DNA from: Mycobacterium aquaticum
GTDB taxonomy: Bacteria > Actinomycetota > Actinomycetes > Mycobacteriales > Mycobacteriaceae
Direction of reading: 5' to 3'
Length of the DNA stretch: 64,000 nt
Assembly: GCF_002086485.1 (NCBI RefSeq)
Contig: NZ_MVHF01000022.1
Location: 52,684 to 116,683, forward strand
The translations under genes were made by a program, and so were the position numbers. Below the pieces are notes generated by a model. That model made no database searches. It had not been told where the DNA came from and worked only from the letters and a program-made list of their open reading frames with translations. Shown here piece by piece: positions 25,808 through 33,515 of this stretch; the first letter of the stretch is position 1, and every line of letters starts with the position of its first letter.

Positions 25808-25868
25808 GCCGAACAGACACGTGGGCACCCGAAAACCGGCGTGTCGCGTGCCGCAGCGTCTGCTCGGC
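25808..25868. repeat. Dispersed hairpin repeat copy 2
   Basis: Arms GCCGAACAGAC (25808-25818) and GTCTGCTCGGC (25858-25868), one mismatch. The reverse complement matches the repeat at 22209 through most of its length (both share GCCGAGCAGAC, CTGCGG and CGCGACACGCCG). It lies at the broken end of the fadD remnant. Confidence 0.65.
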
Positions 25869-25904
25869 GGATGAAGGGGGAGCGCTCTCGACTCGCTGAG
25901 GGCA

Positions 25905-25925
25905 CTACGGTATAGATTTCGGTAG
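25905..25925. promoter_or_regulatory. Island operator before the SnoaL-like gene
   Basis: CTACGGTAT and TTTCGGTAG with 12-bp centre spacing, 19 bp before the ATG; probably overlaps the promoter. Confidence 0.5.
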
Positions 25926-25943
25926 CAACCGAGGAGGGCGCGG

Positions 25944-26384
25944 ATGAGCGACGACATCGAGGCGATCAAGCAACTGAAAGCTCGCTACTGCCGGTACCTC
26001 GACACCAAGGACATCGATGCCTGGCGTGCGCTGTTCGCCGAGGACGTGGTCGTCACCCTGGACATGGCGGTGTCGACCGGCGGGGCAGACCCGCAGACCG
26101 CGCCTCCGCTCAACGGCTTCGACGAGTTCTTTCCCGTGGTGTGGGGCGGCGTCGAACACGCGGCGACGGTCCATCACTGTCACACCCCGGAGATCACGTT
26201 GACCTCGGAGACCACCGCGACGGGCATCTGGGCAATGGAGGACATGCTGTACTTCGCCGACGGAGGTCAGCTGCACGGCGCGGGGCACTACCACGAAACT
26301 TACGAAAAGCGCGACGGCGCATGGCAGATCACTAGCCTGCACCTCACCCGGACACTGTTGCGGTTCACCAGCGCCAATGGCTGA
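25944..26384 (+). CDS. SnoaL/NTF2-like fold protein
   Basis: 146 residues with the cone-shaped NTF2-like fold: AIKQLKARYCRYLDTKDIDA in the first helix, then FAEDVVVTLD, HHCHTPEITL and the final strand WQITSLHLTRTLL. Members are small isomerases, hydratases or dehydratases, often on polycyclic substrates, and many act as ketosteroid-isomerase-like enzymes. Conserved His pairs (HHCH) may line the pocket. Strong AGGAGGG site. It is followed 45 bp later by an LLM oxidoreductase; the two likely act in one step of the island pathway. Confidence 0.82.
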   Translation: MSDDIEAIKQLKARYCRYLDTKDIDAWRALFAEDVVVTLDMAVSTGGADPQTAPPLNGFDEFFPVVWGGVEHAATVHHCHTPEITLTSETTATGIWAMEDMLYFADGGQLHGAGHYHETYEKRDGAWQITSLHLTRTLLRFTSANG

Positions 26385-26429
26385 CGTCGTCGAGGTCTGG
26401 TATTGCGGCTACCAGCGAGGGGTTTGGAT

Positions 26430-27467
26430 GTGAGCGACCGTGTGCTCGATGAGCTGGGCTACTACCTGTTGGCCGGAGCCGGCGGGGAAGGACCTGCCAC
26501 GCTGATGGACGAGGCGCGCCGCGGCGAGCAACTCGGCTTCGGTACCGCGTTCATCTCCGAACGGTGGAATGTCAAGGAAGCGTCGTCGCTCGTCGGCGCG
26601 GCGTGCGCCGTCACCGAACGGATGCAGATCGCCACCGCGGCAACGAATCACAACACCCGCCATCCACTGATCACCGGATCATGGGCCACCACGATGCACC
26701 GCCTCTCGCGAGGCAGGTTCACGCTGGGCATCGGCCGTGGCATCGCGGCGATGTACAACGCGTTCGGGGTTCCGGCCGTGACAACTGCCCAGATGGAGGA
26801 TTTCGCCGCAGTGATGCGGCGGCTCTGGCACGGCGAGATGATCTTCAACCACGACGGCCCGATCGGGAAATACCCGGTGTTGTTCCTCGACCAGGACTTC
26901 GACGAGGATATCCGGCTGGCGCTCGTCGCGTTCGGCCCACAGACACTGGCCCTTGGCGGGCGGGCATTCGACGACGTCATCCTGCATACCTACTTCACAC
27001 CGGAGACGGTGCAACGCGCCGTGAAGACCGTCAAGGACGCCGCCGAGCAGGTCGGCCGCGATCCCGCCACCGTGCGGGTGTGGTCCTGCTTCGCCACAGT
27101 CGGTGATCACCTGCCCGAGGAACTGCGGCTGAAGAAGACCGTCGCGCGACTGGCCACCTACCTGCAGGGCTACGGCGACCTGCTGGTGAGCACCAACGGA
27201 TGGGATCCAGCTGTGCTGCAACGGTTCCGGGCCGACGCGGTAGTGACCTCCATCCCAGGAGGGATCGATCACAAGGCCAGTGCCCAGCAGATAGAACACA
27301 TCGCGACGCTGATCCCCGACGAATGGCTCGAACCTTCTGCGACCGGTACCGCCCAGCAGTGCGTGAACCGGATCCGCAAGGAGTTCGATTACGGTGCCGA
27401 CGCGGTGATCATGCACGGGGCCACCCCGGACGAACTCGAGCCGATCGTCACCGAGTACCGGTCCTGA
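26430..27467 (+). CDS. LLM-class (F420/FMN-dependent) oxidoreductase
   Basis: 345 residues, luciferase-like TIM barrel: LAGAGGEGPATLMDEARRGE, FGTAFISERWNVKEASS, and GRFTLGIGRG with the downstream MYNAFGVP. In mycobacteria most such proteins use F420 (TIGR03857-like family). GTG at 26430 chosen because GCGAGGGG lies 7 bases upstream. Substrate unknown; redox step on a ring intermediate is plausible. After its stop, 147 bp without a convincing gene lead to arsC. Confidence 0.85.
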   Translation: MSDRVLDELGYYLLAGAGGEGPATLMDEARRGEQLGFGTAFISERWNVKEASSLVGAACAVTERMQIATAATNHNTRHPLITGSWATTMHRLSRGRFTLGIGRGIAAMYNAFGVPAVTTAQMEDFAAVMRRLWHGEMIFNHDGPIGKYPVLFLDQDFDEDIRLALVAFGPQTLALGGRAFDDVILHTYFTPETVQRAVKTVKDAAEQVGRDPATVRVWSCFATVGDHLPEELRLKKTVARLATYLQGYGDLLVSTNGWDPAVLQRFRADAVVTSIPGGIDHKASAQQIEHIATLIPDEWLEPSATGTAQQCVNRIRKEFDYGADAVIMHGATPDELEPIVTEYRS

Positions 27468-27614
27468 CGAGGTGGGCGCAGTCGCATCGACACCACTCGC
27501 AGCCTCGCCGAATGCGTCGACGATGCCTACGAGTTGTGCCAGGTTGCCTGACGGTCCTTGCCTGACTGAACTCAGCGATCGGCCGCGCGGCCCGAGTCTG
27601 CCATGCCTGAACCA

Positions 27615-28037
27615 CTATTCGATCCCGACGGCCACGTCCAGTTCGGCCAGTAACTGGCGCACGCGACGGTCGATCTGGTCGCGGATCGGTCGGACGGCGT
27701 CGACGCCCTGGCCGGCAGGATCGGGAAGTTCCCAGTTCTCGTAACGTTTTCCGGGGAACACCGGGCAGGTGTCGCCGCAGCCCATGGTGACGACGACGTC
27801 GGCGGCGCGAACCATGTCATCGGTCCACGGTTTCGGGTATTCGCCGGTGATGTCGATGCCGACCTCGGCCATCACAGCGATGGCGGCCGGGTTGATCTCG
27901 TCGCCGGGTTCGGAGCCGCCCGACCAGGCGACCGCGTTGTCGCCCGCGTACCGCGTGAAGTACCCGAGAGCCATCTGCGAGCGACCCGCGTTGTGGGTGC
28001 AGAGGAACAACACAGTCGGTACGGCGGCGTCAGTCAT
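27615..28037 (-). CDS. arsC: Arsenate reductase, LMW-phosphatase fold
   Basis: 140 residues. The P-loop CTHNAGRS at residues 13-20 is the CX5R catalytic motif; the second Cys region reads GCGDTCPVFPGKRYENW, resembling mycothiol-coupled actinobacterial ArsC enzymes rather than the thioredoxin type. It reduces arsenate to arsenite, which the neighbouring Acr3 exports. The ATG overlaps the acr3 stop (ATGA). Last gene of a minus-strand operon arsR-acr3-arsC, preceded by cadI. Confidence 0.93.
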   Translation of the reverse strand: MTDAAVPTVLFLCTHNAGRSQMALGYFTRYAGDNAVAWSGGSEPGDEINPAAIAVMAEVGIDITGEYPKPWTDDMVRAADVVVTMGCGDTCPVFPGKRYENWELPDPAGQGVDAVRPIRDQIDRRVRQLLAELDVAVGIE

Positions 28038-29125
28038 GGGATTCTTCTTCCGTTCGCGGCGTTGGGTCCTTGCGAGTAGTGCCGCCGCAACGCCAATGAG
28101 ACGTAGACCAGAGCGACGAGCACCGGGACCTCGATCAGCGGTCCGACGACCCCGGCGAGAGCCTGGCCCGATGTGGCGCCATAGGTGGCGATCGCCACGG
28201 CGATGGCAAGTTCGAAGTTGTTGCCTGCTGCGGTGAAGGCCAAGGTGGTGGTGCGTTCGTAACCAAGACCCAACACCATGCCGAGCACATTGCCTCCGCT
28301 CCACATGATGGCGAAGTAGGCCAATAGCGGCAGCGCGATGCGCGCGACATCCCAGGGCCGGTTGGTGATCTGATCACCTTGCAGGGCAAAGAGAATCACG
28401 ATGGTGAACAGCAGGCCATAGAGTGCCCACGGCCCGATGCGGGGTAGGAACTGCGTCTCGTACCACCGTCGACCCTTGCGCTGCTCGCCGATGCGGCGCG
28501 ACAGGTAGCCCGCCAGGAGAGGTATGCCGAGGAAGATGAGCACCGATTTCGCGATCTGCCAGGGCGAGGTGGTGATGTTCGTCTGCGGTAGGTGCAGCCA
28601 TCCGGGCAGGACGGACAGATAGAACCAGCTCAGCACCGCGAACATGATGACCTGGAAGATCGAATTGAGCGCGACCAGCACTGCGGCGGCCTCGCGGTCA
28701 CCGCAAGCAAGGTCGTTCCAGATGATGACCATGGCGATGCAGCGGGCCAGCCCGACGATGATCAGCCCGGTGCGGTAGTCGGGAAGGTCAGGCAACAGGA
28801 GCCAGGCGAGGGCGAACATCAACGCGGGGCCGACGAGCCAGTTCAGCAGCAACGAGGACAGCATGAGTGCGCGGTCGCCGGTGACGGTGACAAGGCGGTC
28901 GTAGCGGACCTTGGCCAGCACCGGATACATCATGATCAACAAGCCCAGCGCGATGGGCAGCGAGATCCCGTCGACCTGAACCCTTTCCAGTGCGGTGTTG
29001 AGGCCGGTAACCCACCGGCCGAGCAGCAACCCGGTGACCATCGCCGCACCGATCCATACCGGTAGCAATCGATCCAGGGCAGAGAGTTTGCCCACCACCG
29101 CCGGCGTGGACGCGGTGTGGGTCAT
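28034..29125 (-). CDS. acr3: Arsenite efflux permease Acr3
   Basis: 363 residues, ten hydrophobic helices of the BASS/Acr3 family (e.g. LPVWIGAAMVTGLLLGRW, IALGLLIMMYPVLAKVRYD). The functional Cys is in WNDLACGDREAAA. It exports arsenite or antimonite across the plasma membrane. ATG at 29125 overlaps the arsR stop (ATGA); the longer frame upstream is arsR sequence in another frame. Confidence 0.93.
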   Translation of the reverse strand: MTHTASTPAVVGKLSALDRLLPVWIGAAMVTGLLLGRWVTGLNTALERVQVDGISLPIALGLLIMMYPVLAKVRYDRLVTVTGDRALMLSSLLLNWLVGPALMFALAWLLLPDLPDYRTGLIIVGLARCIAMVIIWNDLACGDREAAAVLVALNSIFQVIMFAVLSWFYLSVLPGWLHLPQTNITTSPWQIAKSVLIFLGIPLLAGYLSRRIGEQRKGRRWYETQFLPRIGPWALYGLLFTIVILFALQGDQITNRPWDVARIALPLLAYFAIMWSGGNVLGMVLGLGYERTTTLAFTAAGNNFELAIAVAIATYGATSGQALAGVVGPLIEVPVLVALVYVSLALRRHYSQGPNAANGRRIP

Positions 29126-29487
29126 GCCGACATCTGAGCCGAAGTAGCACCCAGCAGCACTGCCAGACTTGCCAGTGCATCGGGCACCACGGCGTAATAC
29201 ACCCAGGATGCGCGCCGCTGCGAGGTCAACAAGCCGGCGTCGCGCAACACCCGCAGGTGATGGCTGATGGTCGGTTGGGAGACTTCGACCCCGGCGGAGA
29301 TATCGCACACACAGGCTTCGCCTCCGGCGTGGCTGGCAACCGCCGAGAACAACTGCAACCGCACCGGATCGGCGAGGGCCTTGAGCTTGGTGGCCATGTC
29401 CGTGGCCGCCGCGGCCGAGAGGGGTTCACGTAGCAGTGCCCCCGGCGGGCAGCACGCGTCATCGGCCGAACGAGATGATTTCGACAT
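29122..29487 (-). CDS. arsR: ArsR-family arsenite-responsive repressor
   Basis: 121 residues, winged helix (VSQPTISHHLRVLRDAGLLT). Candidate As(III) ligands are the classic pair in EACVCDISAG plus CC in the N-terminal DACCPPG. It should repress the ars operon until arsenite binds. A perfect palindrome, TCAATATTGA, lies 4 bp upstream of its start and overlaps the stop of cadI. Confidence 0.92.
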   Translation of the reverse strand: MSKSSRSADDACCPPGALLREPLSAAAATDMATKLKALADPVRLQLFSAVASHAGGEACVCDISAGVEVSQPTISHHLRVLRDAGLLTSQRRASWVYYAVVPDALASLAVLLGATSAQMSA

Positions 29488-29490
29488 CCG

Positions 29491-29500
29491 TCAATATTGA
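29491..29500. promoter_or_regulatory. ArsR operator candidate
   Basis: Perfect 10-bp palindrome TCAATATTGA immediately before arsR; AT-rich against a high-GC background and similar to the TTGATATATGTCAA dyad at 30061. Confidence 0.55.
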
Positions 29501-29994
29501 TGCCTATCGAAGTCGCCGTCAAGTGATCGCTGCTTGGGCTGCGCCGGGTCGGGGGCCGTGCCGGTACAGCACACGCCGCCCGCGGCGTCGTTGTCGTCAC
29601 GAGGCTCAGCGTCGGCGGCGCCGAAGGTGTCCGAGTCTGCCAGCACGGTGTAGACCTCCCACTTCTCGCCGGCGGGCCCCGTCACCCAGACCTTGTCCTG
29701 AGTGGCGAAACAACACGTGGTGCCGATCTCCTCGTCGGTGAACAAGCCTTCATCGGTCAGCCGGGCGATTTCGGCGTGCACCTGCTCGCTGGAGGACACC
29801 TCCACACCGAGGTGGTTGATGGTCCCGCCCTGGCCGGGGTTTTCCAGCAACACCAGCTTCAACGGCGGCTCGGACACCGCGAAGTTGGCATATCCCGGCT
29901 TCACTTTCGCTGGGGCAATGCCAAACAGCTTGCTGTAGAACGTGATCGCCTCGTCGAGGTTATCGACGTTGAGTGCCAACTGGAGCCGTGACAT
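29491..29994 (-). CDS. cadI: CadI/ArsI-type glyoxalase-fold protein (possible C-As lyase)
   Basis: 167 residues, one vicinal-oxygen-chelate domain (MSRLQLALNVDNLDEAITFY; NHLGVEVSSSEQV). GTTCCFATQDKVWV has the adjacent Cys pair of ArsI, which cleaves the carbon-arsenic bond of methylarsenite; M. tuberculosis CadI is the same family. A second CC near the C-terminus (GGVCCTGTAP) is an added thiol pair. GGAGGA site before ATG 29994. It leads the minus-strand ars operon and is divergent from a second ArsR. Confidence 0.9.
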   Translation of the reverse strand: MSRLQLALNVDNLDEAITFYSKLFGIAPAKVKPGYANFAVSEPPLKLVLLENPGQGGTINHLGVEVSSSEQVHAEIARLTDEGLFTDEEIGTTCCFATQDKVWVTGPAGEKWEVYTVLADSDTFGAADAEPRDDNDAAGGVCCTGTAPDPAQPKQRSLDGDFDRHQY

Positions 29995-30016
29995 GTGATC
30001 CTCCAGGGGTTGATGA

Positions 30017-30074
30017 GACATATATCGAACTAGTGCGTCAGAGCTCAGCCTGCCACCTTTTTGATATATGTCAA
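30017..30074. promoter_or_regulatory. Divergent ArsR operators
   Basis: GACATATATC (30017-30026) and its exact inverse GATATATGTC (30063-30072) flank the cadI/arsR promoter region; the second lies in the dyad TTGATATATGTCAA (30061-30074). Confidence 0.6.
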
Positions 30075-30095
30075 TATCGGTGCGAGTATGGGTGC

Positions 30096-30455
30096 ATGCC
30101 CAAGGCGCTGCCCGTGATCGACATGTCCGCGCCGGTGTGCTGCGCCCCGGTGGCCGCGGGGCCGATCAGCGACGAAGATGCGCTGGCAGTTGCGATGCGG
30201 CTCAAGGCAATCGCCGACCCGGCGCGGGTAAAGATCCTCTCGTACCTGTTCAGCTCCGCGGCCGGTGAAGAGATCAGCGGGGTATTGGCCACTGCGCTGG
30301 ACTTGAGCGAATCCACCGTCAGTCACCACCTCGGTCAACTCCGCAAGGCAGGCCTGGTGGTCTCGGATCGCCGCGGAATGAACGTCTTTCACCGCGTGAA
30401 ACCTGAGGCTCTGCAGGCACTGTGCGTAGTGCTCGATCCGAACTGCTGTCAGTAG
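30096..30455 (+). CDS. Second ArsR/SmtB-family metal-sensing repressor
   Basis: 119 residues; winged helix ESTVSHHLGQLRKAGLVVSD. Candidate metal ligands are CC in SAPVCCAPVA and CC in the last residues (DPNCCQ), a different layout from the arsR at 29122, so it may sense As(III), Cd(II) or another soft metal. The ATG at 30096 was chosen by homology; the region before it holds the operators. Divergent from cadI. M. tuberculosis has a similar cadI neighbourhood with two ArsR genes. Confidence 0.9.
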   Translation: MPKALPVIDMSAPVCCAPVAAGPISDEDALAVAMRLKAIADPARVKILSYLFSSAAGEEISGVLATALDLSESTVSHHLGQLRKAGLVVSDRRGMNVFHRVKPEALQALCVVLDPNCCQ

Positions 30456-30570
30456 ATCCGACCCAATGCCTGCTGGCAGGGGTACAGGTGTCCGGTTAGC
30501 CGTGACGACGCCAGGCTCCCGGTCGACCAAAGTACAAGGCGGAACACCGGAGCACCGAAGGAGGCGCGAG

Positions 30571-31629
30571 ATGACCATCTCCCTGACCCGATCAACCACC
30601 CGGAGCGCACACGCCACGTCCCTGCTCGACGGGGAGGTCGTGGAAGAAAACGACTATGGCTCGATCCGGCGAGTGACCGCCGACAGCTTCCCGATCCTGC
30701 GCGGCATGTCGATCAAGCGATTGGTGATCAACCCCGGAGCGATGCGCACGCCGCACTGGCACGCCAACGCCAACGAATTGACGTACTGCGTTTCGGGTTC
30801 TGCGCTCGTGTCGGTGCTGGACACCGGAAACAAGTTCGCCGCCTTCACGGTCAGCGCAGGCGAGATGTTCCATGCCGACTCCGGTTCACTGCACCACATC
30901 GAGAACATCGGCACCGAACCGGCTGAGTTCATCGTCACCTTCCGCCACGAACGGCTCGAGGACTTCGCCTTGGGTGCGGCGTTCGGCGCCATGACCGATG
31001 CGGTGCTGGGCAACACCTACGACCTGGACGCCTCGGACTTCGCGGCGCTCCGCCGCGACACCGTCGATCGCAAACTGGCCGGACGGGTCGGTGACGCGAC
31101 GGTGCCCGATACCGCCGGTTACCCCGACCCGCACAAGTTCGCGGTCGAGGCCATGACGCCACCCGTGGTCTCGGCCGTCGGCTCGGCCCGCACGGCGCGG
31201 GTCCAGTTCTGGCCGGCGCTGAAAGACCTGTCGATGTACTCGCTGCGGGTGCGGGAAGACGGCATGCGGGAACCGCACTGGCATCCGGTCACCGCGGAAA
31301 TGGGTTATGTGCAAAGCGGTTCGGCAAGGATGACCGTGATGGATCCGGACGGGACACTGGACACCTGGCTGCTGCAGCGCGGCGACGTGTACTTCGTTCC
31401 GCGGGCTTACCCGCATCACATCGAGGTCGTCGATTCACCAGACTTGCACTTTCTGATCTTCTTCGATCAGCCCACCCCGGCCGATATCGGCTACCGCACC
31501 TCGGCCAGCCTCTACTCGCGTGAGGTGCTGGCCGCGGTATTCAACACCCACATCGACGACCTGCCCGAATTCCCGTTCACCCCGGCCGATCCGCTGATCG
31601 TCGCGCGGCGTAACCCCCTCGACCGCTGA
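30571..31629 (+). CDS. Bicupin, oxalate-decarboxylase-like
   Basis: 352 residues with two cupin domains. Domain 1 has PHWHANANE and LHHIEN; domain 2 has PHWHPVTAEM and YPHHIEV. Both keep the His-His-Glu-His set that binds Mn in oxalate decarboxylase/oxidase. Start at 30571 with AAGGAGG 7 bases upstream. It lacks a signal peptide, so it should act in the cytoplasm. Placed after the arsenic genes with no obvious link; oxalate or another small dicarboxylate is the best guess. Confidence 0.85.
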   Translation: MTISLTRSTTRSAHATSLLDGEVVEENDYGSIRRVTADSFPILRGMSIKRLVINPGAMRTPHWHANANELTYCVSGSALVSVLDTGNKFAAFTVSAGEMFHADSGSLHHIENIGTEPAEFIVTFRHERLEDFALGAAFGAMTDAVLGNTYDLDASDFAALRRDTVDRKLAGRVGDATVPDTAGYPDPHKFAVEAMTPPVVSAVGSARTARVQFWPALKDLSMYSLRVREDGMREPHWHPVTAEMGYVQSGSARMTVMDPDGTLDTWLLQRGDVYFVPRAYPHHIEVVDSPDLHFLIFFDQPTPADIGYRTSASLYSREVLAAVFNTHIDDLPEFPFTPADPLIVARRNPLDR

Positions 31630-31636
31630 CGGCCGC

Positions 31637-31674
31637 GCCGGTGTCACGGCATGATCAGGGTCCGTGACACCGGC
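31637..31674. terminator. Hairpin between convergent bicupin and carboxyltransferase genes
   Basis: Perfect 13-bp inverted repeat GCCGGTGTCACGG / CCGTGACACCGGC with a 12-base loop. It begins 8 bp after the bicupin stop and lies mostly in the last codons of the convergent gene; probable bidirectional terminator. Confidence 0.55.
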
Positions 31675-33143
31675 TCGGGTGCGCTCTGCCTGCTGTAGAT
31701 GCCCTGCTGCAGTGCGGCGAGCAGTGCGTTGCGAGTTTCGTCGGGAGCGATGAGCTCGTCGAACCCGAGATGGCCGGCCGACCGGTAGGACGCCTCCAGC
31801 TCCATCTGCTTGAGTACCTCGGCGACGTCTCCACCGGCATGCGACGCCCGGCTCAGCGCCGCCGCACCCATCGCGCCCATCGTCGCCCCGGGGTAAGCGA
31901 ATGTCGCTCCTTGTCCGTCGAAACCCAACAGCGACATCACCATCGAGCCGAAACCGAATGCCTTGCGCAGCGTCACATGGAGCTTGAGCGTCGTCGCGGT
32001 GGTCTGAGCGGCGAACATCCGCGCTCCGCTGCGCAATACGCCTGCGCGTTCCGAGCGGCTACCCGGCAGCATGCCGGGGTTGTCGGCGAGGAACACGATC
32101 GGCAGGTGGAACGAATCGGCCACGGTGATGAAATGCGCGGCTTTGTCGGCGGCGTCGGCGTCGACAGAGCCTGCCAGCACCTGTGGTTGGTTGGCGACCA
32201 CGGCGACCGGGTGCCCGCCCAGATGTGCCAGTGCACAGATGATCGCGCGGCCGAACTCCGGTTGCACCTCAAACCAGTCGGTCCGGTCGAACACCGCGTC
32301 GAGCACCGCGCGCATGTTGTAGATCTTGCGGTTGTCGCGCGAGACGATGTCGAGCAATTCAGGTGTCGCGCGGGGTCCTGCGGAATCGTCGGGCCCGGCG
32401 GTCGGGGGATAGGACCACGCGCTCGGCGGGAAATAAGAGAGGTACCGGCGGATGTCGTCGAGCACGGCCTCGTCGTTGGCGCCGAAGTTGTGGATCACCC
32501 CGCTGGCGAGCGCGACGGCGGGCCCGCCGAGCTCCTCCTTCGTAATGTCTTCTCCGGTGGACTCTTTGACGACCGGCGGTCCCGCGGTGAAGATCGCGCC
32601 CTGCGGGCTCATGATGGTGAAGTCACACACCGGGGCGACGAGGGCGCCGTGCCCGGCGGACGCGCCGAGTACTGCCGAGATCGTCGGGACGTGCCCCGAA
32701 CACCGTGCCTGGGCAATGAGATCCGTCGGCGTCCGGCCATAGTGCTCGCCCGCTGCGGCGCGGAATCCCGCGCCCTCCAACAGCATCACAAGTGGAATCT
32801 TGTTGCGCAGAGCCAATTCGGCCAGCCGGTAGCGCTTGGCGTTGCCGCCTGGACCGATGCTGCCGGCGTACGTGGTGAAATCCTCCGCGCCGACCATCAC
32901 CGGGGTGCCGGTGATCATGCCCGAGCCGGTCACGATGCCGTCGGCGGCGATGTCGCCGCCCACCAAGGTGCCGAACTCCTGGAAGGTCCCGGGATCCAGT
33001 AGGTGTGCCAACCGGGCTCGGGCGTCCAGCTTGCCCTGGCCGCGGTGTTTGGCCAGCCGCTCGGGACCACCCATGGCATACGAGTTCTGCCTGCGGCGGT
33101 CGAGGTTCTCGAGGGACACCTTCCACTCGTGAGCATGGGTCAT
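31644..33143 (-). CDS. Acyl-CoA carboxyltransferase (AccD/PccB-type beta subunit), orphan
   Basis: 499 residues with the two crotonase-like halves of biotin-dependent carboxyltransferases: GIVTGSGMITGTPVMVGAED, GAGFRAAAGE, and FLADNPGMLPGSRSERAG with SLLGFDGQGATFAYPGATMG. It transfers CO2 from biotin to an acyl-CoA. No biotin carboxylase/carrier alpha subunit lies nearby, so it must borrow one or do a decarboxylation. GGAGACC site before the ATG. An island operator lies 55 bp upstream, tying it to the catabolic island across the ars block. Confidence 0.9.
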   Translation of the reverse strand: MTHAHEWKVSLENLDRRRQNSYAMGGPERLAKHRGQGKLDARARLAHLLDPGTFQEFGTLVGGDIAADGIVTGSGMITGTPVMVGAEDFTTYAGSIGPGGNAKRYRLAELALRNKIPLVMLLEGAGFRAAAGEHYGRTPTDLIAQARCSGHVPTISAVLGASAGHGALVAPVCDFTIMSPQGAIFTAGPPVVKESTGEDITKEELGGPAVALASGVIHNFGANDEAVLDDIRRYLSYFPPSAWSYPPTAGPDDSAGPRATPELLDIVSRDNRKIYNMRAVLDAVFDRTDWFEVQPEFGRAIICALAHLGGHPVAVVANQPQVLAGSVDADAADKAAHFITVADSFHLPIVFLADNPGMLPGSRSERAGVLRSGARMFAAQTTATTLKLHVTLRKAFGFGSMVMSLLGFDGQGATFAYPGATMGAMGAAALSRASHAGGDVAEVLKQMELEASYRSAGHLGFDELIAPDETRNALLAALQQGIYSRQSAPEPVSRTLIMP

Positions 33144-33191
33144 GCTGGTCTCCGCTCCTCGAACCGACGGTCGGCTTGTAGCCTAGCCCCG

Positions 33192-33218
33192 TTGACCATA
33201 CTGAATAGCTTACTGTAG
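33192..33218. promoter_or_regulatory. TTGACC box plus island operator
   Basis: TTGACC (33192-33197) followed directly by ATACTGAAT and TTACTGTAG with 12-bp spacing. The same TTGACC-operator order occurs at 6047. It points toward the P450 remnant and also lies upstream of the carboxyltransferase gene. Confidence 0.5.
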
Positions 33219-33228
33219 CGTCGATCGG

Positions 33229-33498
33229 GTGGGCGGGCTGCGGACGAACGATGTGCTCGCCGGCCCGGTCAAGATCGACCGGGGCATCCCCGGCCGTGAC
33301 CCCAACAAGCACGTGGCGTTCGGCTACGGTGTGCACTTCTGTCTTGGCGCGGCGTTGGCCCGCATGGAGATCAACAGCTTTTTCAGCGAACTGATCCCGC
33401 GGCTGAAATCGATCGAGCTGGCCGGTTCACCCCAGCACACCGCCACCACATTCGTCGGCGGGCTCAAGCACCTACCCGTCCGCTACACGCTGACGTAG
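33229..33498 (+). pseudogene. C-terminal fragment of a cytochrome P450
   Basis: 89 residues from GTG 33229, containing only the end of a P450: the heme loop FGYGVHFCLGAALARME, then FSELIPRLKSIELAG and FVGGLKHLPVRY. About 310 residues, including the I-helix and ExxR, are missing, so it cannot be an enzyme. A promoter-like box with an intact operator directly precedes it, as if a deletion fused a promoter to the P450 tail. Confidence 0.85.
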
Positions 33499-33515
33499 TG
33501 GCAGCCCGCGGACGC

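Noticed and set aside
27477..27552. Short frame reading GRSRIDTTRSLAECVDDAYE before arsC
   Set aside because: It looks protein-like and may be the tail of a lost gene, but there is no start and no recognisable family, so it was not called.
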